From: Manihot esculenta
Lineage: Eukaryota; Streptophyta; Magnoliopsida; Malpighiales; Euphorbiaceae
Direction of reading: 5' to 3'
Length of the DNA stretch: 64,000 nucleotides
NCBI RefSeq assembly: GCF_001659605.2
Contig: NC_035171.2
Coordinates: 644,044 to 708,043 of the forward strand
How positions within the stretch are numbered: position 1 is the stretch's first letter; each line of letters starts with the position of its first letter. Shown piece by piece: positions 45,319-56,520 of this stretch. The notes beneath the pieces are model-generated. The model ran no database searches and was not told where the DNA came from. It worked only from the letters and a program-made list of their open reading frames with translations. The translations under genes were made by a program, and so were the position numbers.

Positions 45319-46280
45319 TGACGTGTGATTAAAAGTTATAGCCTACTCATATCTTGGCAAAGTTGGGGTGGATGGTCTCATTGTGACTGGTCCACTTGTC
45401 TTTGTTTAGTTAGAATAAGAAAAAGGCCTCAGGATTTGGATTTTGACCATAATCCCATCCGGTGCAATTTTTTTTTCCCATTTTCTAGCTTTTCTATAAT
45501 CAATAAGAAGAAAACTATTTTCCAAGAAAAAAAATTCAGAAAAAGGACAAGAGAATAGGACGAGAAGATGGGATTCTCAATGGAAGACAGAGGGATTTGG
45601 GGATGCTAAGGTATGAAAGCAAAGTTTCAAGGAGAAAAAAAGCTTTAACTGACAAGCTTCATCAAATATAGAAAATATCTCACCCCCTCATTTAACACCT
45701 TCGCTACCCCTATAAAGGAATGAGAATAACTCAAAGTCCAGCCCTAGTGCCCTCTCCAATTAAAATCATTGGCCCCATTCTTCAGCCTTTAGGCGGCGCA
45801 GCAGTTGCATGCATTCTAATGGACGCTGAGTAGAATTGAAGATTCATGGAAAAAGCTCTGTCAAAGAAGCTCAGAACTACATTAACCTTCTGTTGCTAAC
45901 ATTTGGCAGTATATCTATTTTGGTGATATAACTCTCTGAATTGCCTTTTCGTTTTTCCATATCTAATCCCTGACTCCCAACCCCACCCTCTTCTCTCTTC
46001 TCTGCCTTCCCCCCTGCCTTTTTATTTTCAGGAATCATAAAGTGTCGCACAAGGGAGTGCTGGGCCTGGTTCAATCAGGCTCAGATCTAGCACCAATTGG
46101 GCTTCAACAAAATTTCTCATTTCCATACACTATTTTGTGTTGAGCTGAATTGAAAATTTTATTCACCATTACTTAACAAGCCCAAACATCACAATGAAAA
46201 GAAAACCAAATGCATTACATCAATTTTAATTCTGGAAAAGTCATAACATGCCAGAAATCTATATTATATTGTCTGATTTT
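45319..46280. other. Intergenic region downstream of NQR copy A
   Basis: No gene was recognised. The last part before 46281 is presumably the 3' untranslated region of the minus-strand NQR gene. Confidence 0.5.
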
Positions 46281-47044
46281 CTACTTCTCAAGTCGCAGAG
46301 AGAAGTCACGCAAGGCAACAAGAATTTCTTTCAACTTCTGCTTGTCCTCAGCATCAATCAAGTTTCCGTCATTATCAAACTTTGCAGGAGGCTGGAATGC
46401 ATTCAAGAAAAATTCAGGTTTGTTTATGAAGTGAAGGTCCAGATAAACTCCAATTTGACGAAGATGGTATTGTGATCTCCCACCACCAAAGCCTCCTCCA
46501 GCACTCACAACAGCAGCGGCCTTATCTCCCCAACAGTTTGGAGCTAAAGATGCCCAGTCAATGGCATTCTTCAAAGGTGCTGCCAAAGAGCAAGTGTACC
46601 AAAAAAATAAATCAAATAAAAATTTTGTGCCTCTCTCATAATGCAAGAACTGAAGTTGGATAAGGGATTACCAGTAAGAGAGTAATTGTTCTCAGGAGAA
46701 GCGAAAAGAATACTATCAGCTCTGAGAATTTTCTGGCGAAAAGCTTCAACGACTGGGGGATAAGCTCCATTGGCAATAAGATCAGTGTTCAACAATGGTA
46801 ATTGGGATATGTCTATTTGTTCAATTTGCATACCATTCACCGAGCTCTTGCTCAGCTCAATTGCTGAATTGAACAAGAAAAAAAAAATTACAGAATTAGC
46901 TAAATACATAGATGGGTTTGCATCTAAATAAATGATTGAACGGAGAGAGAGGAGAAGAGGACAAACAGAACGAATGAGGCCTGAGTTGAAGGAAGCTTTG
47001 CGGAGCGACCCACTAATAGCAACAACCTTGATCACCGGAGCCAT
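46281..47044 (-). CDS. NQR: NADPH:quinone oxidoreductase (FMN type), copy A
   Basis: Predicted soluble FMN flavodoxin-like reductase that reduces quinones with NAD(P)H, protecting against semiquinone radicals. Exons (minus): 47044-46963, 46863-46672, 46579-46281, giving 573 nt, 190 aa plus stop. Motifs are the phosphate loop SGSLRKASFNSGLIR, SPENNYSLTG and SAGGGFGGGRSQYHLRQIG, with the conserved C-terminal LHFINKPEFFLNAF. Introns 2 and the acceptors are normal. The first donor is odd: copy B uses GCTG|GTACCT, whereas here the corresponding position reads TCTG|TTTGTC. The only frame-keeping GT is seven bases after the CGT codon (GTCCTC), adding one codon. The active-site region is intact. Correct splicing is the main uncertainty. 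Confidence 0.88.
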
Positions 47045-47713
47045 GTCTCTGATTCCTTTGTTTCTACTTTCAAAATGTTTCAACCGCCGGACGCTTACTG
47101 GCTGCTATGTTTTTAATTTTATAATAAAATTTCAAAAGAAGGGCGGCTTTTTATAGATTATATTCATTTTCACAGTTTTATGAGGAATTGTAGTTGAATT
47201 CATGACCAGCAATGGGTTCTTTCATTTTACTGAAAATCATTTGCAGAACGCATATGGGACGAGGAGAATTAAACAGTGATCACGTAGTAAAGGAGAATTT
47301 TCAAAATTTAAACGTTCCGGATAATAAGTTTGTTATCACCGTCAATTGTGAAAATGCGAGGCACACAACTCTAATATGTCATTTCTACCTAAGCGTGACG
47401 TGTTTAATTATATGTGCATTTTGTATGGTTTTTCTTTTCAAAATTTATATCTTAGGAAAATTAAAAATATCTGGGTTTCCTTAAGCCACACATCTGTTCT
47501 TCCCTTTCATACATAAGAATGTAAAAAAACTTGGCCTCCATTTTCAATCATCCACCTTTAAGGGTCTGAGAAGCCAAATACACAAGATGGCTAATCAAGT
47601 CTTAAAAATCATTTCTTCACAAACAATAAAACTAGACAAGTAGCTCCCAACTGTAACTTGCGCATCATAAAGGATCAGATGATAGAAAGTCTAAGCTTAA
47701 TTCAGATTTTGTG
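47045..47713. other. Spacer between the two NQR genes
   Basis: About 670 bp holding the presumed promoter of copy A and the 3' untranslated region of copy B. No other gene was recognised. Confidence 0.5.
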
Positions 47714-49041
47714 TTAGCAGTTTCCCTTGAGTCTCAGAGAAAATGCATGCAAGCTTAGAAGAACTTCCTTTATTCTCTCCTTTGTTTCTGGATCAATTAA
47801 GTTGCCATCGCTATCAAACTTTGCAGGAGGTGTAAATGCATTCAAGAAAAACTCAGGTTTGTTGATGAAATGAAGATCCAGATAAACTCCAATTTGGCGA
47901 AGATGGTACTGTGATCGCCCTCCACCAAAACCTCCTCCAGCACTTACAGTGGCAGCAGCTTTATCAGCCCAGCAATTCGGTGGTCTGGATGCCCAGTCAA
48001 TTGCATTCTTCAAAGGTGCTACCAAAAAGGAGGAAAAAAAAAATAAAGAATTGAAGAAAAATGGAAAACTAACCCTTAGAGTTCAGAGATTCAGTACGGT
48101 ATCTTTAATCTTTATACCAAGGTTTTATAGCGCTCACGCATAGAAGTCAATTTGAACACAAATCAAGGCTTTCAATCGTGGTAAGAAGTAATGCTGAAAG
48201 CCTCAAACAACCAACATTTTGCCATTAAAAATGGCCAAACACATATTCACTCCAAATTAAAAATGGCCAACGTCTTGCCATTAATAATAAAGAGAGTTAA
48301 ATCAACAGTAAGGCATGTGGATATACAAATAACAACATTGCACTGTACATACTGTAAAATTCGGAAGTCATGATTTTCTCCAAATTATTTAAAACCATGA
48401 AATTAGAATTTTGCAGAAATGGACTTGGTTTCTACTGCCTTTTACTCAAAGCAGCAGTTTGAATCCATCCCCAAGCTATTTAAGGAAAGAAATAAAATTT
48501 CCTACATGTTAAAATATATGGGAGAAAAACAAGCAATGAATTTACTGATCAGCGGGAGCGGAGAGATACCAGTTACAGAGTAATTATACTCGGGGGAAGC
48601 GAAAAGGATGCTATCGGCTTTAACAATCTTTTCGCGGAAAGCTTCAACGACCGGTGGGAAAGAACCGTCAGGTCCTTCAAGATCGGTGTTCAGCATAGGC
48701 AAAGGTGATATGTCAATGTACTCGATTTGAAGACCAGTCACTGATTCCTTGCTTAATTCAATTGCTTCAATCAAACGACAACAATATCAAAGTACATAAA
48801 AGAAAAACCCACTTCAAAAATCAAAAGGAAAATCTCAACTCGCAACTAGTTCATGTATAAAGCATCAAAAACCCAACTCATAGATGGAGGTGAACTCAAA
48901 ACATATAGAACAAATACAGAAAAAGGGAGAGGAGTGATAGGTACCAGCACGAATGAGGCCGCGGTTATAGGAGGCTTTGCGAAGAGAGCCAGATAGAGCA
49001 GCAACTTTGATGATTGGGTTTGCTGCCAGAGCTGCCTCCAT
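47714..49041 (-). CDS. NQR: NADPH:quinone oxidoreductase (FMN type), copy B
   Basis: It has the same fold and predicted role as copy A, to which it is clearly paralogous in tandem. Exons (minus): 49041-48945, 48764-48570, 48018-47714, with GT-AG introns of 180 and 551 bp; total 597 nt, 198 aa plus stop, close to the plant family length (about 196). The N-terminus reads MEAALAANPIIKVAALSG, matching known plant NQRs better than copy A. SGSLRKASYNRGLIR, LQIEYIDISPLPMLNTDLEG, SPEYNYSVTG and GGGFGGGRSQYHLRQIGVYL are all present. The start is the first ATG after a leader that contains a C-rich run on this strand (49082-49091). This copy looks like the ancestral, fully normal gene. Confidence 0.94.
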
Positions 49042-50049
49042 ATCCGGTTCTTTGCTGTAGATTTGCTCAAGCAGAGCGAGAGGGGGGGGGTGTGGTGAAG
49101 AAGCAGGGAAATGAAATAATACAGTGCTGTCTTTTTTATGGAACTAAAAGCACAGACCAATCACCACGGTTTTGTATTTTTTACTCAATTGGCTGCACCA
49201 ATCACTAAATTTTACTGTTACTTTTTTTTTTTCCACTCATTTAAATATAAATTTTCAGAATTATGAAAAATTAATTTTGTCTATAATATATATAAATATG
49301 AGAGTAGAGGAATAACGAGATTTTTTATATTATTTTTGTATATTGTTTATTCCTTTTATGAAAAAATAAAAATAAAAATTAAATTTATTTAATATCCTAT
49401 TTAATTTAATATAAAAAGAATAAAAAATATATATTAATTTTTTTTTCTATTAACCGTATAAGAAATATTATGATTCTAATTTAACATGTATTAGATAGGG
49501 TAAAAATCTCATAAATAATGTTGAACCATATGTGAATTTTTTAGATATTTATTGTCTAAAATAAATATCTAAGAATATTTATTATCTAAAGTAAATATCA
49601 AAAAATTATCTGTTTATAAATTTTTTTATATTTATTTTTTAAAATAAACATAAAAAATTTTATATTTCTAATGTTTATAAATTTAAAATGGTTAAACTTT
49701 TCATGAGATAAAAATCTATATATATCAAATCAATAATTTTTCTATTGATTGATTAGATTATCTAAAATAAATATAAAAAAAAACTTATATTTATAAATTT
49801 TTTGATATTTATTACTTAAAATAAATATAAAAAGTTTTATATTTTTAATGTTTACTCCTAATTAATTCTAAATTCAAGACGGTTAAAACCCTCCTGTGAT
49901 ATTAATTGATAACCTGTAATGTGATGGAAGTTCTTAATTGTGAGTTAATGTTATATATATGTCTATTTATTTTTGTATTAGTCAATTTTTGCTTTTATAC
50001 ATTTAGTTTTTATTCAAGAACTATGTATATTTGTATGTTAATCCTTTCA
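49042..50049. other. AT-rich region upstream of NQR copy B
   Basis: It contains the presumed promoter, then a strongly AT-rich stretch with an internal imperfect direct duplication (49611-49700 and 49788-49890). No gene was recognised. Confidence 0.5.
49611..49890 (+). repeat. Imperfect direct duplication, period about 177 bp
   Basis: The block TTATAAATTTTTTNATATTTA and about 80 following bases, ending in a GGTTAAAC-type stretch, occur twice, at about 49613-49700 and 49790-49890. It is AT-rich and without coding capacity. Confidence 0.6.
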
Positions 50050-50055
50050 ATTAAC

Positions 50056-50244
50056 TTAAGTATATATATTCATATGAATTAGTTTTGTCATCGATAATAA
50101 TAATGATAAATCTAACATCAGTAATAAAATGTACAATAAAGGCATCCATAAGTCTACATGAATCAGCTCAAAAGAAGTTGTGGCAATACTATTTTTATAA
50201 AGAGGCAATCTAGACATTTTGGCTAAGGGATATAATGAGCACAA
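50056..50244 (-). pseudogene. Copia integrase zinc/core fragment
   Basis: The minus frame reads CSLYPLAKMSRLPLYKNS and FELIHVDLWMP, the end of the copia gag-pre-integrase domain and start of the integrase core. It stops soon after. The rest of pol is missing. Confidence 0.65.
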
Positions 50245-50356
50245 ATAACTAGTATCAATATTATTTCTTAAAGTTATGTATATGAGACATCTTTTGATAG
50301 GAAGAGTGACCTAACCTAGCATGCAGAATAGAAAAAGAAACTTTTGTGATTAAATT

Positions 50357-52675
50357 TGTAACGATCCGAAAATCGGACCGCTACCGGCGCTAGGATCTAG
50401 ATCGGCTTAAGGCCGCCGAGACCCGTAGCAAGCCAAACATTTATCCTATGAACCTGTTAAATCCCATACATGATCAACAACATACATAAAAAATTTGAAC
50501 TTTTCCTTACATTCATTCATTCTTTCATTCATTCACCAAACTCAACTTGTGCATGCACTATACATTACATAGTCATAAACATTAACCCCTCCTTGGAGTC
50601 CTCATCAATGCTCCAATGGGGCGACATAACATACATTGAGTTTGGTTAACCATAGTCATTTATTAAAATTATTACACTTAAAAGATCATGTAAACAAAGG
50701 GGATTAACACAACTAGGGTCAAGCACAACTATAACCTCAATAGACATCATTACATATCATTTCTATACTATACTTTTACATTACAATATATACATGTCCA
50801 CAGCTAGCTATTACGTGACCATAACTTCATTACTCTTACTGACCTCCTGGTCTACCCTGTACCTGCAATCCTGGGGGTTAAGGGAGAGGGGTGAGCTACT
50901 AGAGCCCAGTGAGCAGAATGATAAAACATTTTATTTAAACATTTGATATCATGGAATGCATCACATCACAACTAATCACATTAAGGATGAATTTGTCACC
51001 CTTAGCCCTCTAAGTGGTCCAACTGTGCTAGGGGCGTAGAATGGGCCTCTCTGGTCTTTCTCTTACATAACATATCATAACATAACATTCCAACTGTGCC
51101 AGGGGTGTAGAATGGGTCTCGCTGGTCTTTCTCTCACATAGTGCCAGGGGCGTAGAATGGGCCTCACTGGTCTTCCGTGCCGTATCATATCATACCATAT
51201 CATGTCATGGGAGGGCTAAAGGATCATTCAACATTCATCCACATCATCAACATATTATGCAATGCAACATATTCGTGAATTCTAATGCAAACAACCTAAT
51301 ATATCTCATGGCATTCATGATGCGTGAATCATGCTAATTTATTTACTTTAAAACATAAAGAGTTTATTCCACTCACCTCTGGCTGAAGCTCTACTGACTC
51401 TGAAGCAGCTGAACTCACTGCTGGGGTCCTCGGTTCCTCGGATCCGAACCTACACAGGTGGACTCAAATAAGGGACCAAACATACATACACATGACTCTA
51501 AAATACTCCCCAAAAACCCCCCCTAAAACACCTTAAAACAATCATAGAAATCATGCAATGGAGGGCTAAACAGGGCACTTTCGGCGGCAGGTTCGGCGGC
51601 CGAAAGGCCCTCCAGAGCCGAAACTCATGCACCTTCGGCGGCACTTTTGGCGGCCGAAGGTTCCCTCCAGAGACGAAACTCATGCATGTTCGGCGGCACC
51701 TTCGGCGGCCGAAAGTCCCTTCCAGAGCCGAAAGTCATCTTTCGGGGGCAGAGTTCGGCAGCCGATTCATGCTACCACAGGCAGGTTCTGCGGCCGAAAG
51801 AACCTTCGGCTGCCGAACCTGGTTTCCCCCAAAAGGGCAAAAACTCAGCTCAACATGCATAAACGCCTCCCAACTCATTCAATCATGCATTTTCCTATTC
51901 TACAACATGCATACTCAAGCAAACAAGCTCCTAGGGGCTTCAAACTATCCTAAACCCCATCTACAACACATCAAACATACATTAAACAATCCACATTGCA
52001 CATTAACTCAACATAAACCCATGAACTCAAAAATAACCTAACATGCATTTCTACCCCATGAAACTTCATAAAACTTACTTAAAACATTAAAGGAACTATG
52101 GATCTACTCTTACCTCTTGAAGAACGAGAGGAGAGACGATCCAACTCGGAGATGGGGAGAAATTCACTCTTTGGTCTCCAAGTTTCCAAAACTTGCTCTT
52201 TTTGCTCAAATCTCTTCAAATCAACATAAAACTTGTTAAAACATGAAAGATCAGAAGGAAAAACGTTGAAAACAACCATAGGAGAGCAAGAACTCACCGT
52301 GGCCGAAAATGGGGAGAAAACTCGCCCGTTTCGGCCATGGAGCTCTTATATAGGGCTGGCAGACCACCTTTCAGCAGCCGAACGTGCCCCCACATCTCAT
52401 GCAAGTTCGGCGGCCGAACTTTTGAGATTTTCGGAAGCCTAACTTGCCCCCCTAATCCATCCAATGTTCGGCGGCCGAACTAGAGGTTTGGCGGCCGAAA
52501 CTGGAAATGTCTCCTTGGTCTTTTCCATTTAAAACTCAATTTCCTTTTTGCTTAAAACCGTAAAATACATTAAAACATTTATGAAAACATGATTTTCCCC
52601 TTCTAGAGGTTTCCGATATCCGAGATTCCATCAGACGGTAGGAATTCCGATACCGGAGTCTAGCCGGGTATTACA
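50357..52675 (-). mobile_element. Solo LTR, Tekay family A (2319 bp), minus orientation
   Basis: It starts TGTAACGATCC and ends CGGGTATTACA in the given text, flanked by the perfect 5-bp duplication AAATT (50352-50356 and 52676-52680). It shares TATA box, palindromic clusters (about 51578-51820 and 52368-52500) and a three-unit minisatellite (51025-51178) with the intact element. It is inserted in the decayed copia element. Confidence 0.93.
51025..51178 (-). repeat. Three-unit minisatellite in the solo LTR
   Basis: Units GTGCYAGGGGYGTAGAATGG followed by CTGGTCTTTCTC occur three times. This is the counterpart of the arrays at 5565-5719 and 31781-31975 but with a different unit sequence. Confidence 0.75.
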
Positions 52676-53784
52676 AAATTTGTAAAAGAGACAGTCCATT
52701 TATTACAATCATCAATCTTAGTATTTATAGGGAGATTGAAAGATATCACATTACAAACAGGATCAAAGCAGGACTGAATGATGGAACTACTGAAACTAGT
52801 ACTATCTAAGATGTATAACCCATTGGTTATTCTTCCAACAATTATAGAATTATTCTTCTGGGTCCTGAAAGAAAAAACAAGATGAGTAGAATTTTAATGT
52901 CAAGTAAGAGATTTTAAGTAACTTGGACAAAGACAATAGATTTACATTGAAATTAGAAACAAAGAGGATATTTAGCAATTTCATGCGTGCGTACAATATA
53001 ATGGTGCCTACATGTGAGACCTGAATGGAAGAACTATTTAGTAAATGGACAATTATAGGTGAAACAATTGTAGAGATTTATGGCATATAACATTTACAAG
53101 GTGTGATATGATCTGATGCTCTAGTGTTAATAATTTATGCTTCTTTTTTTTTTTTGTCATTAAAGCAAAACAATTCAATATTAAAGAAATAGATGGTGCA
53201 TTGAAATAGCAAGGATTAGAGTGGTTACCAAAGTAGTCAGTTGGATGATAGGTATAGGCTGAATGTGAATTGACTGTGTTCACTGTAGCAATGGCTTTAC
53301 CTTTGATCAATCGATTCGTCTCCTGTTGTAAGAACTCAAGTTTGGAATTGACTCCTTCAATCTTGTTCAACTTAGTGATCATGATAGATCCAATATTGTC
53401 TATTAATGTTTCAGGAATTGATCCTGTACTGTGACCATCTAAATGTAATACATGAGCATTATATCTTGATTTAGAAGTCCCTAGGTTCATGAAGTTCTTG
53501 TTCTTGAACCAGTCTGGATAACCGATCAACTTGAAGCATCCCGCTCATGTGTGTCCATCCAAATTGCAATAATCACAGTGGCCTTTGCTTGTGTCGTACT
53601 TTTGATATTCTCTCCTATTGCCATGAGACCAATAATTTTAGTATGCTCTTTAATATTCATTTGAACTTTCTTCTGCGATTCCACGCATAAGACCATTGAG
53701 AACGCTTTATTCACGGTTGGTGTTGGTATTGGTAGTGGATCCAGAAGCAGAACTTGGCTTCGAACCTGATGAAGGCATCGTTGA
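52676..53784 (-). pseudogene. Copia gag C-terminal part and protease linker
   Basis: The minus strand reads in pieces. At 53714-53526 a degenerate zinc-knuckle region is seen; at 53529 the LIGYPDWFKNK-type motif that follows the knuckle in copia Gag; and then a low-complexity linker to 53053. Frame changes and stops are present. It lies between two solo LTRs. Confidence 0.6.
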
Positions 53785-55934
53785 TGTAATACCCGGCTAG
53801 ACTCCGGTATCGGAATTCCTACCGTCCGGTGGAATATCGGATGTCGGAAACCTCTAGAAGGGTAAAATCATGTTTTTATAAAATGTTTTAATGTGTTTTA
53901 TGATTTTAAGTAAGAAGGAAATTGAGTTTTGAATGAAAAAGACTATGGAGGCATTTTCAGGTTCGGCCGCCGAACATTGGATGGTTTAGGGGGGCAAGTT
54001 AGGCTTCCGAAAGAGGCAAAGGTTCGGACGCCGAACCTCTTGTTCGGCCGCTGAACTTGCATGAGTTTTGGAGGCACTTTAGACTGCCGAAAGGTGGTCT
54101 GGCAGCCCTTATAAAAGGTTTCTCCCCATTTTCGAACAATGGTGAGTCCATGCTCTCCCATGGTCATTTTTGATGTTTTTCCTTCGATCTTTCATGTTTT
54201 AACAAGTTTTATCTTGGTTTGAAGATATTTGAGCAAAAGAGCAAGTTTTGAAGCTTGGAGACCAAAGAGTTGATTTCTCCCCATCTCCAAGTTAGGATCG
54301 TCTTTCCTCTCGATCTTCAAGAGGTAAGCTTAGATCCAACCTTCCTTGTATGTGTTAAAGAAGTTTTATGAAGATTTGTGGGGTAGAAATGCATGTTTAG
54401 GTTATTGTTGAGTTTATGGGTTTATGTTATGTTTATGAGCAATGTGGGTAGTATGTGTATGATTGATGTGTTTTGGTTGGGGTTTAAGTTAGTTTGAGAC
54501 CCCTATGTGCTTGTTGGCTTGAGTTTGCATGTTGTAGAATAGGTAAATGCATGTTGAATGAGTTGGGAGACTTTTGTGCATGTTAGAGGCTGAGTTTATG
54601 CCCTTGGGAAGAACTCAGGTTCGGCAGCCGAAGGCTCTTTTGGCCGCCGAACCTGCCTGTGGTAGCATGTATCGGCTGCCGAACCCTGCCCCCGAAAGAG
54701 GACTTTCGGCTCTAGAAGGGAGTTTCGGCCGCCGAAGGTGCCGCCGAACATGCATGAGTTTCGTCTCTGGAGGGAACCTTTGGCCGCCGAAAGTGCCGCC
54801 GAAGGTGCATGACTTTCGTCTCTGGAGGGACTTTCGGCCGCCGAACCTGCCGCCGAAAGTGCCCTGTCCTGCCTTCCTTTGCATGTTTTCTATGATTGTT
54901 TTAAGGTGTTTTAGGGGGTTTTTGGGGAGTATTTTAGAGTCATGTTCATGTATGTTTGGTCCCTCATTTGAGTCCACCTGTGTAGGTTCAGACCCGAGGA
55001 ACCGAGGACCCCAGCAATGAGTTAGTTGCTTCAGAGTCTTTAGAGCATCAGCCAGAGGTGAGTGGAATAACTCTTTATGCTTTAAAGTAAATAAATCAGT
55101 TCTTAGCATGATTCACGCGTCATGAATGCCATGAGATATATTAGGGTGCTTGCATTAGAATTCACGAATATGTTGCATTGCATAATATGTTGATGATGTG
55201 GATGAATGTTGGATGATCCTTTGGCCCTCACTATGATATGATATGTTATGAGATGGTAATGATACGGTGAAAGACCAGTGAGGCCCATTCTACGCCCCTG
55301 GCACTATTGGAATGTGTAGAGGGCTATAGGTGATAAATTCATCCTTGATGTGATTTGTTTGTGATGTGACGCATTTCATGAAAGCATGAATGTTAATATG
55401 ATGTTTTATGTTATTCTGCTCACTGGGCTCTAGTAGCTCACCCCACTCCCTTAATCCCCCAGGTTTGCAGGTACGGGATAGACCAGGAGGTCAGCTAGAG
55501 TAAAGTCATGGTTATGTAATAGCTAGTGGCGGACATGATAAATATTGAAATGTAATGAATAGTATTAAACAGTTATGTAAGGTAATGATGTTGTTGAGTA
55601 TTAGAGTTGTGCTTGACCCTAGTATGTTGTTAATCCCTTTTGAATACATGATTTTAATGATGTTTATGTAAACAAAACTTAATAAATGTTATGTTACCCC
55701 ATTGGAGTATTTGATGAGGACTCCAGTGTGGGGTTGATGTTTATGAGTTGTGCATGCACAGGTTGAGTTTGGTGAATGAATGAAAAGAAAAGTTCAAAAT
55801 TTTTATGTATGTATTGATCATGTATGGGATTAAACAGGTATACAGGATGAATGTTTGGCTTGCTACGGGTCCCCGCGGCCTTAAGCCGATCTGGATTCTA
55901 GCGCCGGTAGCGGTCCGGTTTCCGGGTCGTTACA
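53785..55934 (+). mobile_element. Solo LTR, Tekay family A (2150 bp), plus orientation
   Basis: It starts TGTAATACCCGG and ends GGGTCGTTACA, with the perfect 5-bp duplication GTTGA (53780-53784 and 55935-55939). TATA box about 54109-54116; palindromic clusters about 53960-54090 and 54618-54860; only one minisatellite unit (about 55272-55303). It is inverted relative to the solo LTR at 50357-52675. Confidence 0.93.
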
Positions 55935-55939
55935 GTTGA

Positions 55940-56520
55940 GGCCAATGAGGAATTGCATGAGATGATCTGTATTGTGGATTTTCGTGCGAATTTTTCAGAT
56001 CCAAATTCACAACTGCAGGGAGGTATCGGCACGATGTTGGCTAATTCATCTTAGAGTTATTTCAACTTGCTGCAGTACGTTGTTGTAGAGAGATTTTCTT
56101 GTGAGATCGATACTATTTTTCACTTGATTTGATAAATCACCAGTCAATTACTTTCACCGTATCTCTCTTCGAGCTCGATCCAAAGTTCTTTAGCGTTGGT
56201 AATGTAGAGAAAGCTTCCAACCAACTCTTTCAAAATAGAGTTTAAAATCTACGATATAACCATATAATCGCATCTTTTTCTATCTCTCATAGTTCTCATA
56301 ACCATCGTCTGGCATGGTCACTTTTCCTTCCACGAACCCTAGCTTGTTCTTGGCTCCAAAGTGTAATCTTCATTGCTTGAATCCAGCCTCTGTAATTAGT
56401 TTCATTTAGCTGGATAGACACAAGCGGTATCGCTGTATTGTCAGAATTTTGCAATGTAATCGATCATATTTTTAGTGATTTCTTTTACTAGAATCAGTAG
56501 AGAGCTCCTTTCTTCCATCG
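55940..56520 (-). pseudogene. Copia gag N-terminal part
   Basis: In minus sense a frame near 56440 reads IPLVSIQLNETNYRGWIQAM, the typical N-terminal copia Gag strand where the protein aligns its W-x-x-M motif. The following residues continue in a shifted frame. No intact ORF remains. Confidence 0.6.

Noticed and set aside
27869..45323. Target duplication around the Tat element (ATAAG versus TGACG)
   Set aside because: The flanking pentamers do not match, so no duplication is claimed; the LTR ends rest on alignment only.
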